Assembly (NCBI GenBank): GCA_963765265.1 | Contig: CAVXVN010000019.1 | Span: 1-64,000 of the forward strand | Source: Bacillus_BD sp963765265 | Lineage (GTDB): Bacteria; Bacillota; Bacilli; Bacillales; Cytobacillaceae | Reading direction: 5' to 3' | Length of the DNA stretch: 64,000 nt | Part shown: positions 8,823 through 16,666 of the stretch, in pieces | Position numbering within the stretch: the first letter of the stretch is position 1 | Layout: every line of letters begins with the position of its first letter | Position numbers and translations under genes: made by a program | The notes under the pieces: generated by a model | The model's input: the letters and a program-made list of their open reading frames with translations, nothing else | The model's database searches: none | Told to the model about the DNA's origin: nothing

Positions 8823-9239
8823 TTAGGAAAAGGAAACAGAAGAACCGTCCCCTTGTCTCCAATTTAGCCATTGGTATTTACGTGTTTTTCTTGGGATAAA
8901 TTGGCGGATTTCATCTGCATGGAAGCCTACTTGAAGTCTTTTTTCATCCATTATGATGGGGGTTTTGACTAGTCCCGGATGATCGTGTATTAATTGGAAT
9001 AGTTCCGTCAAAGGTAGATCATCTAAATCTCCATTTAATTCTTGAAAGGTTTTGGATCTGGTAGCAATTATTTCGTCTGTTCCCTCTATCGTCATTCGAA
9101 GAATATTATGAAGTTCACCAATCGTCAACGGTTCTTTTACTATATTTCGCTCAACAAAAGGGATTCCATTTTTTTCAAACCATTGTTTTGCTTTTTTCGT
9201 TGATAAGCTCGTTGAACCCGTTATTATTGTAGCAATCAT
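8823..9239 (-). CDS. Spx/ArsC-family protein without the CxxC redox switch
   Basis: Spx binds the RNA polymerase alpha C-terminal domain and reprogrammes transcription in thiol stress. This 138-aa protein keeps most Spx signatures: MTIEGTDEIIATRSK, LNGDLDDLPL, and PIIMDEKRLQVGF with the RQFIPRK end. The N-terminal redox motif is replaced: Spx has SPSCTSCRKA, this protein has TGSTSLSTKKA, so both cysteines are gone. The last ten residues (RQGDGSSVSF) are encoded by a family-A repeat and do not resemble Spx. The start ATG 9239 follows GGAGGAAAATA. It may be a redox-blind anti-alpha factor or a competitor of Spx. Family membership is secure; activity is inferred. Confidence 0.85.
   Translation of the reverse strand: MIATIITGSTSLSTKKAKQWFEKNGIPFVERNIVKEPLTIGELHNILRMTIEGTDEIIATRSKTFQELNGDLDDLPLTELFQLIHDHPGLVKTPIIMDEKRLQVGFHADEIRQFIPRKTRKYQWLNWRQGDGSSVSFS
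8831..8860. repeat. Family-A half repeat inside the Spx-like gene 3' end
   Basis: ACAGAAGAACCGTCCCCTTG is contained in the coding sequence and codes for the tail QGDGSSV on the minus strand. Confidence 0.85.
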
Positions 9240-9309
9240 CTATTATTTTCCTCCAAATTTTCATTAATATGTTTTGATTACTTTTTACTAGTAAAATTGA
9301 CGTTTAGGA

Positions 9310-9927
9310 TCATTCTTGCTTGTAAAGACCCCGTTTTAATAAATTCATTTCCATTTTAAAGTTATGGATCGCCTCGTCATCCGTTAACTCCTTTGAAAAT
9401 TTTTCAATAAAATTACGAAAGACAACTGCCGTAATTATTTGCAAAATATAGTACAATTCTTTGTCCTCTTTAATGTTTAATCTTTGTTTATTTATTAATT
9501 TCGTTATTTCCTTAAAATGTTCGTTGTTATCTGCAGCTCCAAACACATCAGTTAGAGAATAATCGGCCTTGTGGGTAAGGTTTAAGAAGGCATTTTTCAA
9601 AAAAGTATGTTCGTACTCATCCGGGAGTTGGACTAGAAATTGATAGTACATTTCCGTTATTGCATCGATAATATCGCCATCATGTTTTTTTAATAACAAA
9701 ATAAAATTTTCTTTACTTTTCTTTGTTGTTTCATTTAATAAATAAAAATAGAGATCTTCTATGTTTTCAAAATATTGATAAAAACTCCCTCTTGGAATTC
9801 CTGCCATTTTGATAATATTCGAAATGGATGCTTTCATTAATGGTACTGTTGAAAACTCTTTTTCTGCTGCTTCGATCAATGTTTTTCTTTTATCCTCAGG
9901 TAGGTTAAAAAACGTCTGTTTCGGCAT
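9310..9927 (-). CDS. TetR/AcrR family transcriptional regulator
   Basis: A 205-aa repressor-type protein. The N-terminal helix-turn-helix reads LIEAAEKEFSTVPLMKASIS then IIKMAGIPRGSFYQYFENIEDLY, the usual TetR DNA-binding module. The remaining 150 residues are the ligand-binding and dimer domain, similar in layout to YxbF/FadR-like members. ATG 9927 follows GGAGGTAGAACG; an upstream extension to 9966 has no site and would read through an operator. Three near-identical 13-bp dyads lie just upstream, the first beginning 26 bases before the start, so strong autoregulation is likely. The divergent hemolysin III gene may share control. The ligand is unknown. Confidence 0.88.
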   Translation of the reverse strand: MPKQTFFNLPEDKRKTLIEAAEKEFSTVPLMKASISNIIKMAGIPRGSFYQYFENIEDLYFYLLNETTKKSKENFILLLKKHDGDIIDAITEMYYQFLVQLPDEYEHTFLKNAFLNLTHKADYSLTDVFGAADNNEHFKEITKLINKQRLNIKEDKELYYILQIITAVVFRNFIEKFSKELTDDEAIHNFKMEMNLLKRGLYKQE

Positions 9928-9952
9928 CGTTCTACCTCCAAATCCAACCATA

Positions 9953-10029
9953 TGACACCGTGTCACCTTATATACTATATATTATATGACATAGTGTCAC
10001 TTGTCAAAGATTTTAATGGCATTGTGTCA
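9953..10029. promoter_or_regulatory. Three TetR operator dyads
   Basis: TGACACCGTGTCA at 9953-9965, TGACATAGTGTCA at 9987-9999 and TGGCATTGTGTCA at 10017-10029. All share TGRCAYnGTGTCA. Centres are 34 and 30 bp apart, so the sites fall on roughly the same DNA face. They cover the promoter region of the TetR gene. Confidence 0.85.
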
Positions 10030-10255
10030 TATATTTCCCTTTTTGCGCCCTAACATACCATTGTTTGGCAACAAATAATTAACTTGTAGGATAGATTACA
10101 AACGTCACTATTTTCGATCTGCATAAAGGATTATAATCAAAGCACATGATAAGTTTGGAGAACATTTTTTATAGCAGATTAATTAAGTCTGAATAGATAT
10201 ATCATTTTTCTACTATCTTAAAGAGGAATGATCGGATTAATGGAGGTCCTTTTAA

Positions 10256-10894
10256 TTGGCAAATACACATGTTTTTTCTAAAGAAGAAGAACTGTCGAAT
10301 TCCATCACACATGGAATTGGAATGATCCTAAGTATAGCGGCACTCGTCATTTTAGTCGTTTTTGCCTCCCTTTATGGCAACGCTTGGCATCTTGTCAGTT
10401 TTACGATATTTGGCGTAACGATGCTTCTTCTCTATACATCTTCAACCCTTCTTCATGCATTCCGTCCTGGACGTGCGAAAGACTTTTTCGAAATTATGGA
10501 TCATACTTCCATTTATTTCTTTATTGCCGGAACTTACACTCCGTTTCTATTCCTTGCAGTTGATGGATGGGTCGGATGGACATTGTTTGGAATCGTGTGG
10601 GGACTAGCTATAGGGGGAACCGTATTTAAATCCTTTTTCGTAAAAAAATTCCTTTTCACCTCTACCCTGCTTTATGTCGTCATGGGTTGGTTAATTGTCT
10701 TCGTCTGGAAGGATCTGGCCGTCAATCTACCTCCAACCAGTTTAGTCTTATTAATCATTGGTGGAATGTGTTATACGGTAGGAGCCATTTTCTATATGTG
10801 GAAATTATTTAAGCATCACCACGCTGTTTGGCATGTATTTGTACTCAGCGGAACGGTATGTCACTTTTTTGCAGTGCTTTATTTACTTCCTTAA
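10256..10894 (+). CDS. Hemolysin III / PAQR-like membrane protein (YplQ/YqfA type)
   Basis: A 212-aa protein with seven hydrophobic segments. Family motifs are present: NSITHGIG near the N-terminus, SSTLLHAFRP, MDHTSIYFFIAGTYTPF, and the C-terminal HHHAVWHVFVLSGTVCHFFAVL, which carries the histidines of the presumed metal site. In the PAQR superfamily these residues form a zinc hydrolase-like centre; the bacterial role is unclear, linked to membrane fluidity in some species. TTG at 10256 is the start, with GGAGGT 8 bases before it. It is divergent from the TetR gene across 330 bp. Confidence 0.88.
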   Translation: MANTHVFSKEEELSNSITHGIGMILSIAALVILVVFASLYGNAWHLVSFTIFGVTMLLLYTSSTLLHAFRPGRAKDFFEIMDHTSIYFFIAGTYTPFLFLAVDGWVGWTLFGIVWGLAIGGTVFKSFFVKKFLFTSTLLYVVMGWLIVFVWKDLAVNLPPTSLVLLIIGGMCYTVGAIFYMWKLFKHHHAVWHVFVLSGTVCHFFAVLYLLP

Positions 10895-10898
10895 TTAA

Positions 10899-10947
10899 TA
10901 AAGCGACAGGCAACCTCCATTTTATGGATGATGCCTGTCGCTTTTTT
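10899..10947. terminator. Family-B hairpin acting as bidirectional terminator
   Basis: AAAGCGACAGGCAACCTCC pairs imperfectly with GGATGATGCCTGTCGCTTT, ending in T7. It sits between the convergent hlyIII-like and etfA genes. Confidence 0.85.
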
Positions 10948-10977
10948 TGTTCCCTTGTTTTCCCTCTAGAGAACGGA

Positions 10978-11997
10978 TTACACAAGTACTAGTTCCTTTT
11001 CTTCTACTTTACTTGTTCTTTGTTTTAGTTGTTTTGTTAATTCAGGAATGAATGTCTTAATATCCGCAACTGCTGCATAATCTGACATCTTGAATAGAGC
11101 GTTATCTTGATTATTATTGACGGAAATGATTAGGTTCGTTGATTGCATACCAACTGTATAATGAACAGCTCCAGAAATCCCTAAGTTTAAGATCACTTTT
11201 GGTTTAACCGTTTTTCCACTTGCACCAATTTGGTCGGCTGCATTGAACCAGCCTACATCTACTAATGGACGTGTCACAGCTAATTTCGCACTAGCAGCAT
11301 CTGCTAAGTCTTTAGCCATGCCTAAGTTTTGTTCTTTACCGATACCACGGCCAATCGCAACAAGGAAGTCAGCACTCTCTAATGTTAATTCTTCTTCTAC
11401 CAATGGTAGTTCTTCGATTATTTCATAATTAAAGTCAGCCTCAACCGCAATTGCTTCTATTATTACTTCCCCTCTTCGGTTGATATTAGGTTCCAAGACA
11501 GGAAAAATATTTGGACGTACGGTTACCATTTGCGGGCGTGCTTCCGGAATGATGATTTTACACATAATATTTCCGCCAAATGATGGTTTAATTTGTTCTA
11601 AAATGCCATCTTCATTAATTTCCAAATCTAAACAGTCTGCTGTTAACCCTGTTCCTAATTTAGCCATTGCTCTTGGGGCTAAATCACGCCCAAAGGAAGT
11701 TGCAGCAAATAAGAAGATCGATGGTTGATACTTAATGCTTAATTCTTCCAATACTTTTGCATATGGAAGGGGGTTATATTGCACTAATGCAGGATCATCA
11801 ACCACAATGACTTTATCTGCACCATGCTGAATCAACTGTTCTGTTAATCCTTGTATTTGATAGCCTAATAATACAGCTGTAATTTCTTCATTTAATTGTT
11901 CTTTTAATTCAAGCGCTTTGCCTAATAATTCATAGGTAGACTTATCTTGAATCCCATTACTTTGTTCGGCAAAAATCCAAATTCCTTGAGCTGTCAT
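10978..11997 (-). CDS. etfA: Electron transfer flavoprotein alpha subunit (FixB-like)
   Basis: Carries FAD and passes electrons to or from acyl-CoA dehydrogenases together with EtfB. 339 aa with the N-terminal Rossmann-like half (residues 1-200) and the C-terminal FAD half, which shows VAIGRGIGKEQN, RPLVDVGWFNAADQIGASGKTVKP and NLGISGAVHYTVGMQ. ATG 11997 has AAGGAGGA in front. It is last in a three-gene operon with etfB (17-base gap) and the acyl-CoA dehydrogenase, downstream of a sigma-54 promoter. It therefore probably serves this one pathway and not general beta-oxidation. Confidence 0.94.
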   Translation of the reverse strand: MTAQGIWIFAEQSNGIQDKSTYELLGKALELKEQLNEEITAVLLGYQIQGLTEQLIQHGADKVIVVDDPALVQYNPLPYAKVLEELSIKYQPSIFLFAATSFGRDLAPRAMAKLGTGLTADCLDLEINEDGILEQIKPSFGGNIMCKIIIPEARPQMVTVRPNIFPVLEPNINRRGEVIIEAIAVEADFNYEIIEELPLVEEELTLESADFLVAIGRGIGKEQNLGMAKDLADAASAKLAVTRPLVDVGWFNAADQIGASGKTVKPKVILNLGISGAVHYTVGMQSTNLIISVNNNQDNALFKMSDYAAVADIKTFIPELTKQLKQRTSKVEEKELVLV

Positions 11998-12014
11998 GTT
12001 TTTTCCTCCTTATC

Positions 12015-12800
12015 TTATATAACCTTTTGTTCTTCCAATACTTGAATAATTTGTTGTGCCATTTCTTCATTAGATCCTTCAAGATACACCGTATTTCCAG
12101 TCTTATGTTTAGGCGGGAAAATGGATTGAACCTGACTTGGTGATCCTTTTAATCCAATACGGTTTGGATCACATTCAATATCCTGGCTGTTCCATACAGT
12201 AATTTCTTTTTTCGCTGATTGCATAATGGACATAGCCGTTGCAAAACGTGGTTCATTTAATTCTTTTGTAGTTGTAATCATTACAGGTAATTTGACCTTC
12301 ACTTTTTGTGTGCCTTTTTCTAATAAACGAGTGACAATCGCATGAGCTCCGTCCATTTCGATTTCACTTGCAAATGTAACTTGACGAATATCTAGAAATT
12401 CTGCAACGATTGGGCCTGTTTGTCCAGTATCCGCATCCACTGCTTGTCTTCCGCAAAAGATCAAATCAACTTCACCAATTTTTTCAATCGCTTTTGCTAG
12501 TGTATAACCAGTAGCTAACGTATCAGCTCCACCTAGAGCACGGTCACTGATTAAGTATCCGTGGTCACAACCCATAGCTAAAGCTTTTTTTAATGCTTTT
12601 CTACCTTGAGGTGGTCCCATTGTAACAACGGATACTTCGCCGCCATATGTTTCCTTTAATCTTATTGCTTCCTCAATTGCATTCATATCAAAAGGGTTAA
12701 TGACACTCTTAACTCCTGTACGATCGATATTATTTGTTTTTGGATTGATTTTAACGTCTACTGTGTCTGGTACTTGTTTAATACATACAACTATTTTCAT
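12015..12800 (-). CDS. etfB: Electron transfer flavoprotein beta subunit (FixA-like)
   Basis: Partner of EtfA; binds AMP and contacts the dehydrogenase. 261 aa opening with MKIVVCIKQVPDTVDVKINP, followed by DRTGVKSVINPFDMNAIEEA, GCDHGYLISDRALGGADTLA and the ETF-beta signature around VKLPVMITTTKELNEPRFA. ATG 12800 follows an AGGAGGAG site. It is 20 bases after the dehydrogenase stop and 17 before etfA, so the three are translated from one message. Confidence 0.94.
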   Translation of the reverse strand: MKIVVCIKQVPDTVDVKINPKTNNIDRTGVKSVINPFDMNAIEEAIRLKETYGGEVSVVTMGPPQGRKALKKALAMGCDHGYLISDRALGGADTLATGYTLAKAIEKIGEVDLIFCGRQAVDADTGQTGPIVAEFLDIRQVTFASEIEMDGAHAIVTRLLEKGTQKVKVKLPVMITTTKELNEPRFATAMSIMQSAKKEITVWNSQDIECDPNRIGLKGSPSQVQSIFPPKHKTGNTVYLEGSNEEMAQQIIQVLEEQKVI

Positions 12801-12820
12801 GTGATTACTCCTCCTGCTTA

Positions 12821-13987
12821 TTATTTTTCGTATAATTTTGGTAAAATCCGGCCTGCAATGTGTACCATGACTTCTGAAGTGCCCGCACCAATAGCCATAC
12901 CGCGTGCATCCACCCAGAGGCGGCCAACGCGCGTATCTTTTGTATACCCAATACCACCGAAAATTTGTAGGGCATCATCTGTCACTTCAGTCGTTGCCTC
13001 ATTACAGTAATGTTTCAATAAGGCAGTACTTAATCTTACATCCATGCGATGGTCGTTTTCCCAAGCGGTTTTATATAAAAGACTACGTAAATTCTGTAGT
13101 TTGATTTCCATTCGCACTAATTTTTCTTGTATCAACTGATAATTCTTAATTTCTTTACCGAATGTTGACCGTTGTGAAACGTATGCAGCAGCATCATCCA
13201 TTGCCGCTTGTGCTAATCCTAAATTATTGGCACATACGTTCAAACGTTCCGTTTCAAAGTTCTTCATTAAATTGTAGAAACCCTTCCCCTTTTCTCCTAA
13301 TCGATATTCTTCTTTCAATTCAACATCGGTAAAATAGTAGTCACAGAATGGAATTAAATGCGTACCGATTTTTTCAGCTGGAACAATATCAATGCCCGGT
13401 AAATTCATTGGAATTAACCATAGGGAGTGGCTCTTATTGGTTCTGGATGGATCATCATCTTTCGCAACTATAATGCAGTATTCTGCATCTGTACCATTTG
13501 AAATCCAACATTTATTTCCGTTTAAAATGAGCTTGTCTCCCACTTGTTTGACAACAGAGCTCATTCCTTGACTGTCTGACCCAGCGTTTGGCTCAGATAA
13601 AGCTAGTACAATATTGGCACTACCAGTCTTCAAATATTTATGAACGATTTCTTCTGTTTGTTCTTTCGTTCCAAAATGAGTTAAATCATTCATACATTGC
13701 ATGGTGATTAAGAATGGCATTTGGACTCCTGCACATCGTTGTAATTCTTCTAATACTAAGACTTGTGTCATGCTATCTGCGGTAATTCCGCCGGCTTCTT
13801 CTGGCAACCCTAAGAGTCCGAAACCAGCTTCTGTCCAAGATTTATAAATTTCATTTGGAACACGATGATTTTTGCACCATTCTTTTACATCTTCTTCTGT
13901 AAAATTTCGTTCGCACCATTCGCGAACACTTTCAACCATTAATTCTTGTTCTTCTGTTATGTGATAATACTCATATGAACTAATCAT
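12821..13987 (-). CDS. Acyl-CoA dehydrogenase, CaiA-like
   Basis: A 388-aa flavoprotein that oxidises an acyl-CoA or, in the CaiA case, reduces an enoyl-CoA. It shows LALSEPNAGSD, NGNKCWISNGTDAEY, the helix FETERLNVCANNLGLA and the C-terminal LQIFGGIGYTKD and IGAGTSEVM. The usual medium-chain catalytic Glu before GTSE is Ala; the Glu in FETERLN is in the isovaleryl-CoA-dehydrogenase position and is also present in CaiA. ATG 13987 follows GGAGG. Its operon partners are etfB and etfA, and a CaiB-like CoA-transferase lies nearby under the same type of promoter. The substrate may be a carnitine-like or branched acyl-CoA; this is inferred. Confidence 0.88.
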   Translation of the reverse strand: MISSYEYYHITEEQELMVESVREWCERNFTEEDVKEWCKNHRVPNEIYKSWTEAGFGLLGLPEEAGGITADSMTQVLVLEELQRCAGVQMPFLITMQCMNDLTHFGTKEQTEEIVHKYLKTGSANIVLALSEPNAGSDSQGMSSVVKQVGDKLILNGNKCWISNGTDAEYCIIVAKDDDPSRTNKSHSLWLIPMNLPGIDIVPAEKIGTHLIPFCDYYFTDVELKEEYRLGEKGKGFYNLMKNFETERLNVCANNLGLAQAAMDDAAAYVSQRSTFGKEIKNYQLIQEKLVRMEIKLQNLRSLLYKTAWENDHRMDVRLSTALLKHYCNEATTEVTDDALQIFGGIGYTKDTRVGRLWVDARGMAIGAGTSEVMVHIAGRILPKLYEK

Positions 13988-14032
13988 GATAGAACCTCCA
14001 TATCTCTTAAAATTATTATTTTTTTAGTAGTT

Positions 14033-14164
14033 TTAATTGTTAAGAAATTCACATAATCGATCGAATGGAGTTAAAATAGATTCATGTTTTGACTGAAATC
14101 CACCTTTGCCATCCATTCTCTTACACTTCGAATTACTAGCCTCCTTTTCTTTAGCTATGCCCAT
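14033..14164 (-). CDS. Small ORF, 43 aa, in the leader of the sigma-54 operon
   Basis: Lies between the -24/-12 promoter and the acyl-CoA dehydrogenase. ATG 14164 is preceded by AGAGGAAATCTAGC, an 8-base-spaced ribosome binding site. The product begins MGIAKEKEASNSKCKRMDGK and ends FDRLCEFLNN; it is polar with two cysteines and no membrane segment. I do not recognise it. It is the first frame of the message, so it may encode a small partner protein or a regulatory leader peptide. Confidence 0.55.
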   Translation of the reverse strand: MGIAKEKEASNSKCKRMDGKGGFQSKHESILTPFDRLCEFLNN

Positions 14165-14208
14165 GCTAGATTTCCTCTTAAAACTTTTACGTTTTACACT
14201 TAATATAA

Positions 14209-14226
14209 ATGCAAGTATCGTGCCAA
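14209..14226 (-). promoter_or_regulatory. Sigma-54 promoter (-24/-12) of acd-etfB-etfA operon
   Basis: Minus strand reads TTGGCACGATACTTGCAT: TGGCAC, five bases, TTGCAT, a full match to the sigma-54 consensus. The start of transcription would be near 14197, about 210 bases before the dehydrogenase. Confidence 0.92.
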
Positions 14227-14284
14227 CTCTAAATTTCTTTATTTTTCAAGAATCGTAAAATACTTTTTTAGAAAACTGTATTAA

Positions 14285-14329
14285 ATTGTTTCATCTTGTC
14301 CACCCCTCTTGGGATAAAAATGAAACAAT
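14285..14329. promoter_or_regulatory. Putative upstream activator site
   Basis: Inverted repeat ATTGTTTCAT (14285-14294) and ATGAAACAAT (14320-14329), 25 bases apart, 60-120 bp upstream of the -24/-12 promoter. A similar pair precedes the caiB-like gene. Typical position for binding of an AcoR-type activator. Confidence 0.5.
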
Positions 14330-14331
14330 AA

Positions 14332-14374
14332 AAAAGATGTTATGATTTTAAGTCCATAACATCCTTTTTATTGA
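14332..14374 (-). terminator. Intrinsic terminator of the sigma-54 activator gene
   Basis: AAAGGATGTTATG pairs with CATAACATCTTTTTT on the minus strand after the activator stop. Confidence 0.85.
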
Positions 14375-14440
14375 TTCGTATTCGATTAAACACATATCTT
14401 AATCAATCAATATATTTCTAAAGTAGAAAAATCTGTCTTA

Positions 14441-16414
14441 TTAGCCTAACTGATACTCCTTCAGCTTTCTATAAAGGGTACTTCTAGAAACACCTAATGC
14501 TCCAGCGACAGTTGATTTATTTCCATTGCATTCGAGCATGAGACATAATATTTTTTTCTTTTCCTCCTTATGAAATTCGTCTTCAAGACTATCCTTAAGA
14601 AGGGTCCCTTTCATATTGTCATCTTCCAAAAATTCCAGTATATCAGGAGGTAAGTTTTCGATTAATATGGTATCTCCCAAAACATTATTCATACTACATT
14701 CAACTGCATTTCTTAATTCTCTTAAATTCCCCGGCCAATGATAGCTAACTAAACCTGATAAAGCTTCCTTTGAAATACCTTTTACTTTTTTACCTAAAAA
14801 GGTATTAAAATAATTGATGTTATGCTCAACTAAAATAGGGATATCCACCATTCTGTCTTTTAATGACGGTAAGTGAATGGGAATCACGTTAATTCGATAA
14901 TACAAATCGGATCGGAAAGATCCTTCCTTGACCATTTTTTTCAAATCCCTATTCGTAGCACTTATCACTCTAACATCAATGGGTACGGAAATGTGGCTTC
15001 CCACCCTTGTAACGGTTCTTTCTTCTAACACTCTTAGTAACATGGTTTGGGCAAACAATGGTAATTCTCCAATTTCGTCTAAAAAGATGGTTCCTTGATG
15101 GGCGAATTCAAATTTTCCCATTGATCCTCCCTTTTTAGCACCTGTAAAAGCGCCCTCTACATAACCAAACAATTCACTTGCAATTAATTCAGGCTGTAAG
15201 GTTGCACAATTAAGAGCGATAAAAGGGCCTCCCCTTCTCGAACTATTATTATGAATCGATTGGGCAAAAAGTTCTTTACCTGTACCACTTTCGCCTGTAA
15301 TAATGATCGAACTGCTGCTAAGCGAAGCATTCATTGCTTTTTGTTTAATATCTTTCATTATTTTTGACTCGGCTAGGATATTATTAAATGTATAGTAAGC
15401 TTGTGTAGTAGAAGATTTATTAACTTTATGACGAATCGATATACTATCCATTAGAGTGACAATTAGTCCAGAAATTTCCCCGTTGCGAATCATCGGAGTA
15501 ACATCCATTCGCATAAATTGTTTATGCACTGGAGCCTTTTCAAAAACAATTTCCTTATAGCATATTTTTTCACCTGTATTTAAACATTTTAAAGCCCCCT
15601 TTAACTCGGGTAATAATTGTAGACAGTCTTTGTTTTTTATCTGTTCTAATTCTACTTGAAACCAGCTCGAAAAATTTTCATTGGCACTTATAATTTTCCC
15701 AAAAAGATCTATAAAAAGAATGGCCTTATTATTATTTTCAAGCAACTGATCATATAGTTCATTCTTCATACACAATTCTAATTCTTTCCTATAACTCTCA
15801 GTTGTCGACTTCCAAGATTCATGGAACATTCTTGCATAGGAAAGGAACAAAGCGGTAAACTGTTCTTTTGGTATAATGATAAAGGTGTAAACCCTTTCAT
15901 TAAATTCATTTGAACAAAAGCAATGAGTTGCAAAAGGAGAAAAGATATCTAAATAATGCTCCTCTCCAATTACCCATGCTTCCTGATTTAGTTCATTAAT
16001 TAATGACATAGCAGTAGTCCCTATATATTCTTCGTTTAGACAACTACCTATTCCTATATTTAAGGAGTTTAAATAACGGAGCATTTCTTTATTTCCTCTT
16101 TGAGAAAACACTACACCATTCCCATATGCATAAAATAGCGCACCCTTATATCTTTCTAAAGACACATATAAATTAGAAATAATATTTGGTAATATATAAT
16201 CTCTTAAATAATCCGTGATCATGGTTCCAACAATATTCTTTTCAGATTTTAACGGGAGATTAATGCATGAAAGTCGTTCATCTAAATTTCGAGCTTTACT
16301 TCTTTTCCATGAGCGTTCAATTTCTTCTCGTACATGTCCTTTGTTAATAATACCAGTCTTAAAAAATGTCTCTCTACCTTTTTTATTTCTAGCTTCAGTG
16401 TCCACACTATACAT
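14441..16414 (-). CDS. Sigma-54-dependent transcriptional activator, AcoR type
   Basis: A 657-aa enhancer-binding protein. The N-terminal third is a GAF-like sensor (IGIGSCLNEEYIGTTAMSL), followed by a PAS domain (about 225-340, ending GLIVTLMDSI). The AAA+ domain has Walker A GESGTGKE, the sigma-54-contact loop GAFTGA, Walker B GTIFLDEIGEL and sensor-I region VISATNRDL. The C-terminal Fis-type helix-turn-helix is GNKSTVAGALGVSRSTLYRK. ATG 16414 follows AAGGAGAGGG. It is flanked on both sides by sigma-54-promoter-driven genes and has its own terminator, so it is the probable activator of both units. The inducer is unknown, plausibly the CoA-transferase substrate. Confidence 0.93.
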   Translation of the reverse strand: MYSVDTEARNKKGRETFFKTGIINKGHVREEIERSWKRSKARNLDERLSCINLPLKSEKNIVGTMITDYLRDYILPNIISNLYVSLERYKGALFYAYGNGVVFSQRGNKEMLRYLNSLNIGIGSCLNEEYIGTTAMSLINELNQEAWVIGEEHYLDIFSPFATHCFCSNEFNERVYTFIIIPKEQFTALFLSYARMFHESWKSTTESYRKELELCMKNELYDQLLENNNKAILFIDLFGKIISANENFSSWFQVELEQIKNKDCLQLLPELKGALKCLNTGEKICYKEIVFEKAPVHKQFMRMDVTPMIRNGEISGLIVTLMDSISIRHKVNKSSTTQAYYTFNNILAESKIMKDIKQKAMNASLSSSSIIITGESGTGKELFAQSIHNNSSRRGGPFIALNCATLQPELIASELFGYVEGAFTGAKKGGSMGKFEFAHQGTIFLDEIGELPLFAQTMLLRVLEERTVTRVGSHISVPIDVRVISATNRDLKKMVKEGSFRSDLYYRINVIPIHLPSLKDRMVDIPILVEHNINYFNTFLGKKVKGISKEALSGLVSYHWPGNLRELRNAVECSMNNVLGDTILIENLPPDILEFLEDDNMKGTLLKDSLEDEFHKEEKKKILCLMLECNGNKSTVAGALGVSRSTLYRKLKEYQLG

Positions 16415-16604
16415 TAGTCCCTCTCCTTATTATAGAGATTTCCTTGTTATTATGTTCATTTATTCACATGTTTTCATTATATATTATATAACTTACTTTT
16501 TCTGAAATTCATTTGTCTTTTTTAAGGAGATTTTTTTAACATGATTTTTCCAAATGTGACAAGGCTTTTAAATCGGGGATTTTTGTATGAAATTATTCAC
16601 AATA

Positions 16605-16640
16605 TAAAAAGAGGAACAGAAAAAGTAATGTTTTCCTGTT
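16605..16640 (-). terminator. Intrinsic terminator of the CaiB-like gene
   Basis: GGAACAGGAAAA pairs with TTTTTCTGTTCC on the minus strand and is followed by CTTTTT. Confidence 0.8.
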
Positions 16641-16666
16641 CCATTAAGCTGTTCAATTTTATTTTA

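Noticed and set aside
12821..13987. Apparent loss of the acyl-CoA dehydrogenase catalytic Glu (Ala before GTSE)
   Set aside because: Isovaleryl-type enzymes and CaiA place the base in the FETERL helix, which is present here, so the enzyme is not dead by this criterion.
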